Shown here in pieces: positions 27,010 to 36,506 of a stretch of DNA of 64,000 bases. Below the pieces are notes generated by a model, which ran no database searches, was not told the DNA's origin, and was given only the letters and a program-made list of their open reading frames with translations. Position 1 is the first letter of the stretch. The number at the start of each line of letters is the position of its first letter. The position numbers and the translations under genes were made by a program. The stretch is from Bacteroides acidifaciens (GTDB lineage Bacteria > Bacteroidota > Bacteroidia > Bacteroidales > Bacteroidaceae), in the NCBI RefSeq assembly GCF_903181435.1, contig NZ_CAEUHO010000001.1, forward strand, positions 558,001 to 622,000, in the 5' to 3' direction.

Positions 27010-28890
27010 ATGAAAACAAACCCTTGGATGAAACTATGTAAAGGTGCAATACTTGCGTTAGCAGTCTCTTACGGACTGACTTATTGCCACACGACTAAAA
27101 GCAAGTTGACCTTGGAGCAGAAAAGCGATAGCCTGACTGTCATCCACATCACCAATCCGACTAATTATATATTGCTTCCTATAGAAGAGGAAGCAGCGGA
27201 AAGTCAGGTTCTCCTCAATACAGGAGAAGCTGCCGATACTGATATGGATATTCGTTTGGCACAGACTAAAGTGGACTATTTCGTTCCATTTGCCTTGCCT
27301 GCCGGAGTGAAGACTGCCACCGTGCGTATTCGTAATAAATCAAAGGAGGCACTTTGCTGGAAAGAAATCAAGTTATCTGATACATTTGATACTACCAATA
27401 CAGAACAGTTCCGTCCTGTTTATCATCATACTCCTCTCTATGGCTGGATGAATGATGCCAACGGATTGGTGTATAAAGATGGAGAATATCATTTGTATTT
27501 TCAATATAATCCTTACGGCTCTAAATGGGGAAATATGCATTGGGGACATTCTGTCAGTAAGGACCTTGTACATTGGGAACATCTGGAACCAGCTATCGCC
27601 CGTGACACATTGGGACATATCTTTTCCGGCAGCTCTATTGTCGATCAGGAAAATGTAGCCGGTTACGGAGCAGGGAGTATCCTGGCTTTTTATACTTCTG
27701 CCAGTGATAAAAACGGGCAGATCCAATGTCTTGCTTTTAGCAAGGATAATGGACGGACATTTACTAAATATGAGAAGAACCCCATCTTGTGCCCTGCTGA
27801 TGGTTTGAGAGATTTCCGCGACCCAAAAGTGTTCCAGTATGAACCGGAAGATAAATGGGTGATGATTGTCTCCGCCGATAAAGAAATGCGTTTCTATGAC
27901 TCTAAGAATCTGAAGGACTGGAACTATATGAGTAGTTTCGGAGAAGGATACGGGGTACAGCCTTGTCAATTTGAATGTCTGGACATGGTGGAACTTCCGG
28001 TGGATGGTGATCTGAACCGTAAGAAATGGGCATTGATAGTGAACGTCAATCCAGGATGTTATTTCGGAGGAAGTGCCACTCAATACTTTACAGGAGACTT
28101 TGATGGAAAGAAATTCAGTTGTGACAGTCAGCCAAATGTCACGAAATGGTTGGATTGGGGCAAAGATCACTATGCTACCGTTTGTTTCTCAAACACTGGA
28201 GAACGAACGATTGCTGTTCCTTGGATGAGTAACTGGCAATATTGTAATATTGTTCCGACAAAGCAATTCCGTAGTGCTAACGCTTTGCCGCGTGAGTTAA
28301 GTCTTTATACACAAGACGGTGAAATTTATCTTTCAGCAGCTCCGGTACTGGAGATAAAAACTCTGCGAAAAGAAAAGAAAGAGATTCCGGCATTTACGGT
28401 TGCCAATGATTATCATATTGATTCTTTATTGGCTGATAATGATGGTGCTTATGAACTGGCATTGGAAATTACCGCCGGGGAAGCGGAGATTATGGGATTC
28501 AGCCTCTTTAATGATAAAGGTGAAAAGGTGGATATCTACTTCAATCTTCCGGAAAAGAGATTGGTTATGGACCGGACGAAAAGTGGTATCGTGGATTTCG
28601 GAAAGAAGAGTGTGCCTCATGAAATAGAGGTTTACGACCGTAGAAAGACGACTTCCATCAATTATATAGATGATTTCGCATTAGCTACCTGGGCACCGAT
28701 AAAGAAAGAGAATAAATATACGTTGGATGTCTTTGTTGATAAATGTTCTGTAGAAATATTCCTGAATGGAGGAAAGGTAGCAATGACTAATCTTATTTTT
28801 CCATCGGAACCATACAACCGTATGTGTTTTTATAGCAAAGGAGGTTCATTTCAAGTAGATTCATTCAAGGCGTATCGGTTGGGTTTATAA
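27010..28890 (+). CDS. GH32 fructan hydrolase (periplasmic exo-type, first in locus)
   Basis: 626 residues. N-terminal signal sequence with a possible but non-standard lipobox (LTYC, Cys26), about 100 residues of N-terminal beta-domain, then the GH32 five-bladed propeller: WMNDANG with nucleophile Asp149, FRDPKVF with the transition-state Asp, and ECLD with the acid/base Glu. A C-terminal beta-sandwich ends FQVDSFKAYRLG. Two family motifs deviate (NDANG for NDPNG, ECLD for ECPD). It should release fructose from fructan or sucrose-type ends. Driven by P1. Confidence 0.93.
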   Translation: MKTNPWMKLCKGAILALAVSYGLTYCHTTKSKLTLEQKSDSLTVIHITNPTNYILLPIEEEAAESQVLLNTGEAADTDMDIRLAQTKVDYFVPFALPAGVKTATVRIRNKSKEALCWKEIKLSDTFDTTNTEQFRPVYHHTPLYGWMNDANGLVYKDGEYHLYFQYNPYGSKWGNMHWGHSVSKDLVHWEHLEPAIARDTLGHIFSGSSIVDQENVAGYGAGSILAFYTSASDKNGQIQCLAFSKDNGRTFTKYEKNPILCPADGLRDFRDPKVFQYEPEDKWVMIVSADKEMRFYDSKNLKDWNYMSSFGEGYGVQPCQFECLDMVELPVDGDLNRKKWALIVNVNPGCYFGGSATQYFTGDFDGKKFSCDSQPNVTKWLDWGKDHYATVCFSNTGERTIAVPWMSNWQYCNIVPTKQFRSANALPRELSLYTQDGEIYLSAAPVLEIKTLRKEKKEIPAFTVANDYHIDSLLADNDGAYELALEITAGEAEIMGFSLFNDKGEKVDIYFNLPEKRLVMDRTKSGIVDFGKKSVPHEIEVYDRRKTTSINYIDDFALATWAPIKKENKYTLDVFVDKCSVEIFLNGGKVAMTNLIFPSEPYNRMCFYSKGGSFQVDSFKAYRLGL

Positions 28891-29016
28891 TAGAAATAGA
28901 AGTTACACAATAGATGTTTGCATAGATTCAGTGAAAGCAACAAGTATTGATTGCTTTTTAAGGATTCATAGGTTAGATTTATAAGTTAGGTTTTGTAGAT
29001 TAGAATTAGGTGTTTG

Positions 29017-29051
29017 GTAGCTGTCAGATGTGAAATCCGGCAGCTACTTTT
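29017..29051. terminator. Terminator between convergent GH32 and epimerase genes
   Basis: GTAGCTG (29017-29023) pairs with CAGCTAC (29041-29047) followed by TTTTATT on the plus strand. Short stem with a 17-nt loop; moderate support. Confidence 0.5.
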
Positions 29052-29060
29052 ATTCATCAA

Positions 29061-29933
29061 TTATTCATCAATTTCAATTGTATATCCTCCTTGGAATATC
29101 TCTTCCGGTTGTAAGTGCTGCATCCAGTCCTTATCTTTATATTCACCAGTATAATGTGTGCGGTCGCAACGTCCGTACCAAGGTTCGATGCAGACGAAAG
29201 GAGCATTCTTTGCAGGTGGAGACCAAAGACCGACTACCGGAGCGTTAAAATGTAAACTAAGATAAGCCTGTTTCTCTTTATTATATAAGGTAACTTTACG
29301 GACCTGTTCATTCTCCAGTATCAAAGCATCTTTATCAAAAGTATGCGTGTCCAGTGGTAATAATCCGTCCGTCAACTCTAAAGAATATTCAGTAGAAGGA
29401 TCAGCGCATCCTTTTTCTGAAATGAGAATATATTTCAAACCGTTTTCCTTGTCAAATCCGAAGAACCCTCTTTCAGAATTGCTTGCATCGAACTCCGGCC
29501 AATAGAAAGCTGGATGTGCCCCAATCTGAAAATACATATCCTTGTTGCCGGTATTCTTTACTTCCCACATAACCTCAATTTTCTTTCCCTGGATGCGATA
29601 GCCTATTTCCAGACAGAATGAAAAAGGGTATTTATGCAAAGTTTCTTCATTGCTGACAAGGCGGTAACGTACTTCATCCTCTTTTTCAGAAATAAGAGTA
29701 AATTCCATGTCACGGGCAAAACCATGTTGAGTAAGCGTATAAGGAATCCCTTCATTCCGATACTCATTTTCCCATACGCTCCCTACAATCGGGAATAGGA
29801 CAGGAGAGTGTCGCTTCCAAAAAGCAGGATCGGCTTGCCACAGATATTCTTTTCCATTGGCGACGATGCTGCAGAGTTCAGCTCCGTGAGGAGATACTTG
29901 AATCGTGAGTTGTTTGTTGGAGATTGTTTTCAT
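29061..29933 (-). CDS. Aldose 1-epimerase family protein
   Basis: 290 residues, no signal peptide. Galactose-mutarotase-like beta-supersandwich: GAELCSIVANGKEYLWQADP at the start, IGAHPAFYWPEFD with the conserved His, and CIEPWYGRCDRTHYTGEYKD with a family glutamate. This is the LacX/YeaD-like branch. It would interconvert anomers of a hexose or act on a sugar phosphate in the cytoplasm. Divergent from susC and inside the fructan locus, so a role with imported hexose is plausible. Confidence 0.88.
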   Translation of the reverse strand: MKTISNKQLTIQVSPHGAELCSIVANGKEYLWQADPAFWKRHSPVLFPIVGSVWENEYRNEGIPYTLTQHGFARDMEFTLISEKEDEVRYRLVSNEETLHKYPFSFCLEIGYRIQGKKIEVMWEVKNTGNKDMYFQIGAHPAFYWPEFDASNSERGFFGFDKENGLKYILISEKGCADPSTEYSLELTDGLLPLDTHTFDKDALILENEQVRKVTLYNKEKQAYLSLHFNAPVVGLWSPPAKNAPFVCIEPWYGRCDRTHYTGEYKDKDWMQHLQPEEIFQGGYTIEIDE

Positions 29934-30092
29934 ATCGTTGATTTTTTCAGTTGACTACAACCAGTAGTTAACTCCATTTTTTAAGTTCTTATCACCTGCA
30001 AAGGTAATATTTTCCATACTTACTGGAGGATAGATATTCTATAATTCTTCTATTTTGAAGAATAATGTATAAAACCCTATAAAATAGCGTTC

Positions 30093-30160
30093 TATGCAAC
30101 AAATGTTATAGCCTTTGAAACATTTTTTTCAGTCGTTTGATATAAATCAACCGTAATTTG
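30093..30160 (+). promoter_or_regulatory. Promoter P2 of susC with putative HTCS direct repeat
   Basis: TATGCAACAAA (30093-30103), 10 bp, TTTGAAACATT (30114-30124), then exactly 28 bp to an octamer ending in TTTG (GTAATTTG, 30153-30160) at the place of the -7. The two repeat halves agree at 7 of 11 positions. The -7 is weaker than in P1 and P3. An alternative -7 TACTTTTA at 30185-30192 would use 30157-30160 as -33 with an over-long 24-bp spacer. Confidence 0.6.
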
Positions 30161-30223
30161 CATTATCGATATAGATAAAATTCGTACTTTTAATTTAATA
30201 ACATCAAACTAATGCATCGTATT

Positions 30224-33200
30224 ATGAAGAACAAAAAACTTCTTTGCAGCGTTTGTTTCCTGTTTACTTTCATGTCAGTCCTTTGGGGGCAAAGCATTAC
30301 GGTGAAAGGAAACGTTACTTCTAAAACGGACGGACAGCCGGTCATCGGCGCCTCTGTTGTTGAAGCTACAGCTACTGCTAATGGAACAATTACTGATTTA
30401 GATGGTAATTTCACCCTTTCGGTTCCGGCTAACTCTACTTTAAAGATTACGTATATTGGTTATAAACCGGTGACCGTAAAATCGGCTGCTATCATTAATG
30501 TATTATTGGAAGAAGACACTCAAATGGTAGATGAAGTGGTTGTAACAGGTTATACCACTCAACGTAAAGCCGACCTGACCGGTGCTGTTTCTGTAGTGAA
30601 AGTAGACGAAATCCAGAAGCAAGGGGAGAACAACCCGGTGAAAGCACTTCAAGGCCGCGTGCCCGGTATGAACATTACAGCGGATGGAAATCCGAGCGGA
30701 TCGGCTACCGTACGTATTCGCGGTATCGGTACGCTGAACAACAACGATCCTCTTTATATTATCGATGGAGTTCCTACCAAAGCCGGTATGCACGAATTGA
30801 ACGGAAACGACATTGAATCCATTCAAGTACTGAAAGATGCTGCTTCAGCATCCATCTACGGTTCGCGTGCTGCAAATGGCGTTATCGTCATTACTACCAA
30901 ACAAGGAAAGAAAGGCCAGATTAAAATCAACTTTGATGCTTCGGTTTCAGCTTCCATGTATCAAAGTAAGATGGACGTGTTGAATACGGAACAGTACGGA
31001 CGTGCCATGTGGCAAGCCTATGTAAACGATGGTGAGAACCCGAACGGCAATGCCTTGGGATATAACTACAATTGGGGTTACGATGCCAACGGAAATCCGG
31101 TACTATATGGTATGGGTCTTTCCAAATACCTGGACTCAAAGAATACAATGCCTGTGGCAGATACCGACTGGTTTGATGAAATTACCCGTACAGGTGTTAT
31201 CCAGCAATACAATCTCTCTGTCAGCAACGGTTCGGAGAAAGGTTCTTCCTTCTTTTCTCTGGGATATTACAAAAACCTGGGTGTAATTAAAGATACGGAC
31301 TTCGACCGTTTCTCCGCCCGCATGAACAGCGATTATAAATTAATTGATGATATATTGACTATCGGCCAGCATTTCACTTTAAACCGTACTTCGGAAGTAC
31401 AAGCTCCCGGCGGAATTATTGAAACTGCTTTGGACATTCCTTCCGCTATCCCCGTTTATGCTTCGGATGGTTCATGGGGAGGACCGGTAGGCGGATGGCC
31501 GGACCGTCGTAATCCTCGCGCCGTACTCGAATACAACAAAGACAACCGATACACTTACTGGCGTATGTTCGGTGATGCTTATGTGAATCTAAGCCTCTTC
31601 AAAGGATTCAATGTTCGTTCTACTTTTGGCTTGGACTACGCAAACAAGCAAGCCCGTTACTTCACCTATCCTTATCAGGAAGGAACACAGACCAATAACG
31701 GCAAGAGTGCAGTGGAAGCCAAACAAGAACACTGGACCAAATGGATGTGGAATGCCATTGCCACTTACCAGTTGGAAATAGGCAAACATCGTGGAGATGT
31801 TATGGCAGGTATGGAGCTGAACCGGGAAGACGACAGTCATTTCTCCGGCTACAAAGAAGATTTCTCTATCCTTACTCCCGACTATATGTGGCCCGATGCA
31901 GGTAGCGGCACAGCACAGGCTTACGGTGCCGGCGAAGGTTACTCGCTTGTCTCTTTCTTCGGCAAAATGAACTATTCTTATGCTGACAGATATCTGCTTT
32001 CATTGACGCTCCGTCGTGACGGTTCTTCCCGCTTCGGTAAAAACCATCGTTATGCCACTTTCCCTTCCGTTTCTTTGGGATGGCGCATCACACAGGAGAG
32101 CTTTATGAAGGAACTGACTTGGTTGGACGATCTGAAACTGCGTGCTTCATGGGGACAGACCGGTAATCAGGAAATCTCCAACCTTGCCCGTTACACTATC
32201 TACGCTCCTAATTATGGAACAACAGATTCATTTGGCGGTCAAAGCTACGGTACGGCATACGATATTACAGGTTCTAACGGAGGTGGTACTCTGCCTTCCG
32301 GATTCAAACGTAACCAGATTGGTAATGACAATATCAAATGGGAGACAACCACACAGACGAACGTCGGCATCGACTTCAGCCTATTCAAACAATCCCTGTA
32401 TGGTTCATTGGAATACTATTACAAGAAAACAACCGATATCCTGACTGAAATGGCAGGAGTGGGAGTATTGGGAGAAGGTGGCAATCGTTGGATTAATTCG
32501 GGCGCAATGAAAAACCAGGGTTTTGAATTCAACTTGGGCTACCGCAACAAAACTGCCTTCGGACTGACTTACGACTTGAACGGAAACATCTCCACTTACC
32601 GGAATGAAATTCTTGAACTGCCGGAGACAGTGGCTGCCAATGGAAAGTTTGGTGGTAATGGAGTAAAAAGTGTAGTCGGTCATACATACAACTCACAAGT
32701 GGGCTACATTGCCGATGGTATCTTCAAATCACAAGAAGAAGTGGATAATCACGCTACGCAGGAAGGTGCAGCCGTTGGCCGTATCCGCTACCGCGACATC
32801 GACCATAACGGTGTGATTGATGAAAAAGACCAGGAATGGATTTACGATCCGACTCCTGCTTTCAGCTACGGATTGAATATCTACCTGGAATATAAGAATT
32901 TCGACCTGACTATGTTCTGGCAAGGCGTTCAGGGAGTAGATATCATCAGTGACGTGAAGAAGAAAAGTGACTTCTGGAGTGCATCCAACGTCGGCTTCCT
33001 GAACAAAGGAACCCGCCTGCTCAATGCCTGGTCGCCTACTAATCCGAACTCTACTATTCCGGCATTGACCCGCAGCGATACAAACAATGAACAGCGTGTC
33101 TCCACTTACTTTGTTGAAAACGGTTCCTTCCTGAAACTGCGTAATATCCAATTAGGCTATACAGTTCCGGCAGTAATCTCCAAGAAGTTGAGAATGGAAC

Positions 33201-33337
33201 GTTTACGTTTCTATTGTAGCGCGCAAAATCTGCTGACGATCAAGAGTAAAGACTTTACGGGAGAAGACCCGGAAAACCCGAACTTCTCTTATCCGATCCC
33301 TGTGAATATCACCTTCGGACTTAACATCGGATTTTAA
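30224..33337 (+). CDS. SusC-like TonB-dependent fructan transporter
   Basis: 1,037 residues from the ATG at 30224 (MKNKKLLCSVCFLFTFMSVL); an ATG at 30212 adds four residues. Signal peptide, carboxypeptidase-regulatory domain (about 25-105), TonB-box-like DEVVVTGYT, plug domain (about 115-230, with SATVRIRGIGTLNNNDPLYI and ASAASIYGSRAANGVIVITT) and a 22-strand barrel with SusC/RagA-type ends. It imports oligofructosides across the outer membrane together with the SusD partner 27 bp downstream. Driven by P2, divergent from the epimerase gene. Confidence 0.96.
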   Translation: MKNKKLLCSVCFLFTFMSVLWGQSITVKGNVTSKTDGQPVIGASVVEATATANGTITDLDGNFTLSVPANSTLKITYIGYKPVTVKSAAIINVLLEEDTQMVDEVVVTGYTTQRKADLTGAVSVVKVDEIQKQGENNPVKALQGRVPGMNITADGNPSGSATVRIRGIGTLNNNDPLYIIDGVPTKAGMHELNGNDIESIQVLKDAASASIYGSRAANGVIVITTKQGKKGQIKINFDASVSASMYQSKMDVLNTEQYGRAMWQAYVNDGENPNGNALGYNYNWGYDANGNPVLYGMGLSKYLDSKNTMPVADTDWFDEITRTGVIQQYNLSVSNGSEKGSSFFSLGYYKNLGVIKDTDFDRFSARMNSDYKLIDDILTIGQHFTLNRTSEVQAPGGIIETALDIPSAIPVYASDGSWGGPVGGWPDRRNPRAVLEYNKDNRYTYWRMFGDAYVNLSLFKGFNVRSTFGLDYANKQARYFTYPYQEGTQTNNGKSAVEAKQEHWTKWMWNAIATYQLEIGKHRGDVMAGMELNREDDSHFSGYKEDFSILTPDYMWPDAGSGTAQAYGAGEGYSLVSFFGKMNYSYADRYLLSLTLRRDGSSRFGKNHRYATFPSVSLGWRITQESFMKELTWLDDLKLRASWGQTGNQEISNLARYTIYAPNYGTTDSFGGQSYGTAYDITGSNGGGTLPSGFKRNQIGNDNIKWETTTQTNVGIDFSLFKQSLYGSLEYYYKKTTDILTEMAGVGVLGEGGNRWINSGAMKNQGFEFNLGYRNKTAFGLTYDLNGNISTYRNEILELPETVAANGKFGGNGVKSVVGHTYNSQVGYIADGIFKSQEEVDNHATQEGAAVGRIRYRDIDHNGVIDEKDQEWIYDPTPAFSYGLNIYLEYKNFDLTMFWQGVQGVDIISDVKKKSDFWSASNVGFLNKGTRLLNAWSPTNPNSTIPALTRSDTNNEQRVSTYFVENGSFLKLRNIQLGYTVPAVISKKLRMERLRFYCSAQNLLTIKSKDFTGEDPENPNFSYPIPVNITFGLNIGF

Positions 33338-33364
33338 TTCACTTCATTTATAAAACGAACTATC

Positions 33365-35077
33365 ATGAAAAAGATACTATACATAGCAACCATCGGATTT
33401 ACCTTGCTGACAAGCAGTTGCAACGATTTTCTGGATCGTCAGGTTCCGCAGGGTATTGTGACCGGCGATCAGATCGCTTCTCCCGAATACGTGGACAATC
33501 TCGTGATTTCAGCCTACGCCATTTTGGCAACAGGTGACGACATCAACTCTTCCTTCTCGCTTTGGAATTATGACGTACGTTCCGACGATTGTTATAAAGG
33601 CGGTTCCGGTACGGAAGACGGCGGTGTGTTCAACGCACTGGAAATTTCTAAAGGTATCAACACCACCGACTGGAATATCAACGATATATGGAAAAGACTG
33701 TATCAATGCATCACCCGTGCCAACACAGCCTTGCAGTCACTCGACCTGATGGATGAAAAGACTTATCCGCTGAAGGACCAGCGCATTGCTGAAATGAGAT
33801 TCCTGCGCGGACACGCCCACTTCATGTTGAAGGAACTGTTTAAGAAGATCGTTATAGTAGACGATGAAAACATGGACCCGGATGCTTACAACGAGCTTTC
33901 GAATACCACCTATACCAATAACGAACAATGGCAAAAGATAGCAGACGACTTCCAGTTTGCCTACGACAATCTGCCGGAAGTGCAGATAGAAAAAGGACGT
34001 CCCACACAAGCTGCCGCTGCCGCTTACCTGGCAAAGACTTACTTGTATAAGGCTTACCGTCAGGATGGAGTGAACAACAACCTTACCGGTATCGACGAAG
34101 AGGACCTGAAGCAGGTAGTGAAATATACCGACCCTCTCATCATGGCCAAAGCCGGTTACGGATTGGAAAATGATTATAGCATGAACTTCCTGCCTCAATA
34201 TGAAAATGGCGCAGAGTCTGTATGGGCGATTCAATATTCTATCAACGACGGAACATACAACGGTAATCTGAACTGGGGAATGGGACTGACAACTCCGCAG
34301 ATACTAGGCTGCTGTGACTTCCACAAACCGAGCCAAAATCTGGTGAACGCTTTCAAAACCGACTCGCAGGGAAAGCCGTTGTTCAATACCTACGATAATG
34401 AGAACTACGAGGTTACGACGGACAATGTAGACCCCCGTTTATTCCACACGGTAGGTATGCCGGGCTTCCCTTATAAATACAATGAAGGCTACTTGATTCA
34501 GAAGAATGATGACTGGAGCCGTAGCAAGGGACTTTACGGATATTATGTTTCGCTCAAAGAGAATGTAGACCCGGACTGTGACTGCCTGAAGAAAGGTTCT
34601 TATTGGGCAAGTTCCCTGAATCATATCGTCATCCGTTATGCAGATGTATTGCTGATGCGTGCCGAGGCCCTGATACAGTTGAACGACGGACGCATTGCCG
34701 ATGCCATTTCACTTATCAATGATGTACGCAGCCGTGCAGCCGGAAGTACAATGCTGATCTTCAATTACAAAGAAGAGTACGGAGTAAACTTCAAAGTAAC
34801 TCCTTATGAACTGAAAGCATATACACAGGACGAAGCCATGAAAATGCTGAAATGGGAACGCCGTATAGAGTTCGGTATGGAAAGCTCACGTTTCTTTGAC
34901 CTCGTAAGATGGGGAGAAGCCAAAGACGTTATCAATGCTTATTATGTGACCGAAGCAGCCCGTTGTTCTATTTACAAGAATGCAGGTTTCACGGAAAATA
35001 AGAACGAATACCTCCCAATCCCATTCGAACAGATCAGTGCCAGTAACGGAAATTATACACAGAATTTCGGTTGGTAA
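33365..35077 (+). CDS. SusD-like fructan-binding lipoprotein
   Basis: 570 residues. Lipobox LTSSC (Cys19) followed by NDFLDRQVP, the typical SusD N-terminus. TPR-like helices run along the protein, and the RagB/SusD C-terminal region is LKWERRIEFGMESSRFFDLVRWGEA, then NEYLPIPFEQI. It forms the lid over the SusC channel and binds the polysaccharide at the surface. Its stop lies 26 bp before the next lipoprotein. Confidence 0.96.
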   Translation: MKKILYIATIGFTLLTSSCNDFLDRQVPQGIVTGDQIASPEYVDNLVISAYAILATGDDINSSFSLWNYDVRSDDCYKGGSGTEDGGVFNALEISKGINTTDWNINDIWKRLYQCITRANTALQSLDLMDEKTYPLKDQRIAEMRFLRGHAHFMLKELFKKIVIVDDENMDPDAYNELSNTTYTNNEQWQKIADDFQFAYDNLPEVQIEKGRPTQAAAAAYLAKTYLYKAYRQDGVNNNLTGIDEEDLKQVVKYTDPLIMAKAGYGLENDYSMNFLPQYENGAESVWAIQYSINDGTYNGNLNWGMGLTTPQILGCCDFHKPSQNLVNAFKTDSQGKPLFNTYDNENYEVTTDNVDPRLFHTVGMPGFPYKYNEGYLIQKNDDWSRSKGLYGYYVSLKENVDPDCDCLKKGSYWASSLNHIVIRYADVLLMRAEALIQLNDGRIADAISLINDVRSRAAGSTMLIFNYKEEYGVNFKVTPYELKAYTQDEAMKMLKWERRIEFGMESSRFFDLVRWGEAKDVINAYYVTEAARCSIYKNAGFTENKNEYLPIPFEQISASNGNYTQNFGW

Positions 35078-35103
35078 CCATCAATCTTAAAACAAAGAAT
35101 AAA

Positions 35104-36489
35104 ATGAAATCAATCATAAAACAACTCTATACCATCCTGTTGGTGACTGTAGCATGTCTGACAGTTGCGGGATGTAGCGATGACTTCAAATCCAATCTTC
35201 GTCTGAACGGAGATGTATGGGTGAACTCTATTAAACTGGATGAATACGCAGGGACGATCGATTATCAGAATAAGACAATCGTAGTGGGAGTACCTTACGA
35301 CTATGACGTTACCCGAATGGCCGTCAGTGAAATCAATCTTTCCGAAGGTGCTACGGCGAGCATCGCTGTTGGTGAAACAATCGACTTTTCTCTTCCCGTA
35401 TCTTTGACCGTGAAGAATGGCGACGTACAGATGAGCTATACGATTACCGTGAAGAGAGACGAAGCAAAGATACTGACCTTTAAGTTGAATGATACTTATG
35501 TAGGAAAAGTAGACCAGCTATCAAAAACAATCTCTGTAGTTGTTCCGCTGACAGTGGATATTACCCAGTTGAAAGGTACATTCACCGGATCAGATGGAGT
35601 CACTGTGACTCCGGCATCCGGCAGCATTCAGGACTTTACCAACCCTGTCACTTATACAGCAACTTACCGTTCGGCAGTGACTCCTTATGTAGTAACAGTT
35701 ACTCAAGGAAATGTAATTCCGACTGCCTTTATCGGCACAGCTTCTTCTGTGAGTCAACTGACAAGTCCTGAAGAAAAAGCCGCTGCCCAGTGGATGATGG
35801 ATAATATATCCATGTCCGAATACGTCTCATTCAAAGATGTAGTAGAAGGAAAAGTAGATTTAGGTAAATATACTGCAATCTGGTGGCATTTCCATGCAGA
35901 CAATGGCGATAATCCTCCTTTGCCGGATGATGCGAAAGCTGCCGTAGAGAAATTTAAAGTCTACTATCAAAACGGTGGTAACCTATTGCTGACCCGCTAT
36001 GCAACTTTCTATATTAAGGACCTTAGCATTGCAAAAGACGAGCGTGTACCCAACAACAGTTGGGGAGGAAACGAAGACTCACCCGAAATTACGTCTTCTC
36101 CGTGGAGCTTCCCGATTACCGGTAGCGAATCGCATCCGTTGTTCCAGGATTTAAGATGGAAAGATGGCGACAAATCGACAGTATATACTTGTGATGCCGG
36201 CTATGCGATAACCAATAGTACAGCGCAATGGCATATCGGAACAGACTGGGGAGGTTATGCCGACTTGAACGAATGGCGTAACCTGACTGGAGGAATTGAC
36301 CTGGCACGTGGAGGTGACGGTGCGGTAGTCATTGCCGAATTCGAGCCGCGCGCCAACAGCGGACGCACGATCTGTATCGGCTCCGGTTGTTACGACTGGT
36401 ACGGTAAAGGCGTAGACGCTTCTGCCGACTACTACCACTACAACGTAGAGCAAATGACTCTGAATGCAATCAACTACTTATGTAAATAA
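35104..36489 (+). CDS. DUF4960 surface glycan-binding lipoprotein
   Basis: 461 residues from the ATG at 35104; an in-frame ATG at 35071 overlaps susD and lies outside the signal peptide. Lipobox VAGC (Cys24). Two Ig-like beta modules follow (about 30-125 and 125-215), then a 240-residue DUF4960 domain (PTAFIGTASSVSQLTSPEEK to the end) with a class I amidotransferase-like look (AIWWHFHADNGDN, GGNLLLTRYATFY). It occupies the place of the SGBP of the known B. thetaiotaomicron levan locus and should capture fructan at the surface. Confidence 0.88.
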   Translation: MKSIIKQLYTILLVTVACLTVAGCSDDFKSNLRLNGDVWVNSIKLDEYAGTIDYQNKTIVVGVPYDYDVTRMAVSEINLSEGATASIAVGETIDFSLPVSLTVKNGDVQMSYTITVKRDEAKILTFKLNDTYVGKVDQLSKTISVVVPLTVDITQLKGTFTGSDGVTVTPASGSIQDFTNPVTYTATYRSAVTPYVVTVTQGNVIPTAFIGTASSVSQLTSPEEKAAAQWMMDNISMSEYVSFKDVVEGKVDLGKYTAIWWHFHADNGDNPPLPDDAKAAVEKFKVYYQNGGNLLLTRYATFYIKDLSIAKDERVPNNSWGGNEDSPEITSSPWSFPITGSESHPLFQDLRWKDGDKSTVYTCDAGYAITNSTAQWHIGTDWGGYADLNEWRNLTGGIDLARGGDGAVVIAEFEPRANSGRTICIGSGCYDWYGKGVDASADYYHYNVEQMTLNAINYLCK

Positions 36490-36506
36490 AAGAATAAGCA
36501 ATAATT

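Noticed and set aside
30185..30192. TACTTTTA as the main -7 element of susC
   Set aside because: Kept only as an alternative: its spacing to the TTTG at 30157 is 24 bp, and the TTTG at 30157 itself fits the fixed 28-bp geometry of P1 and P3.
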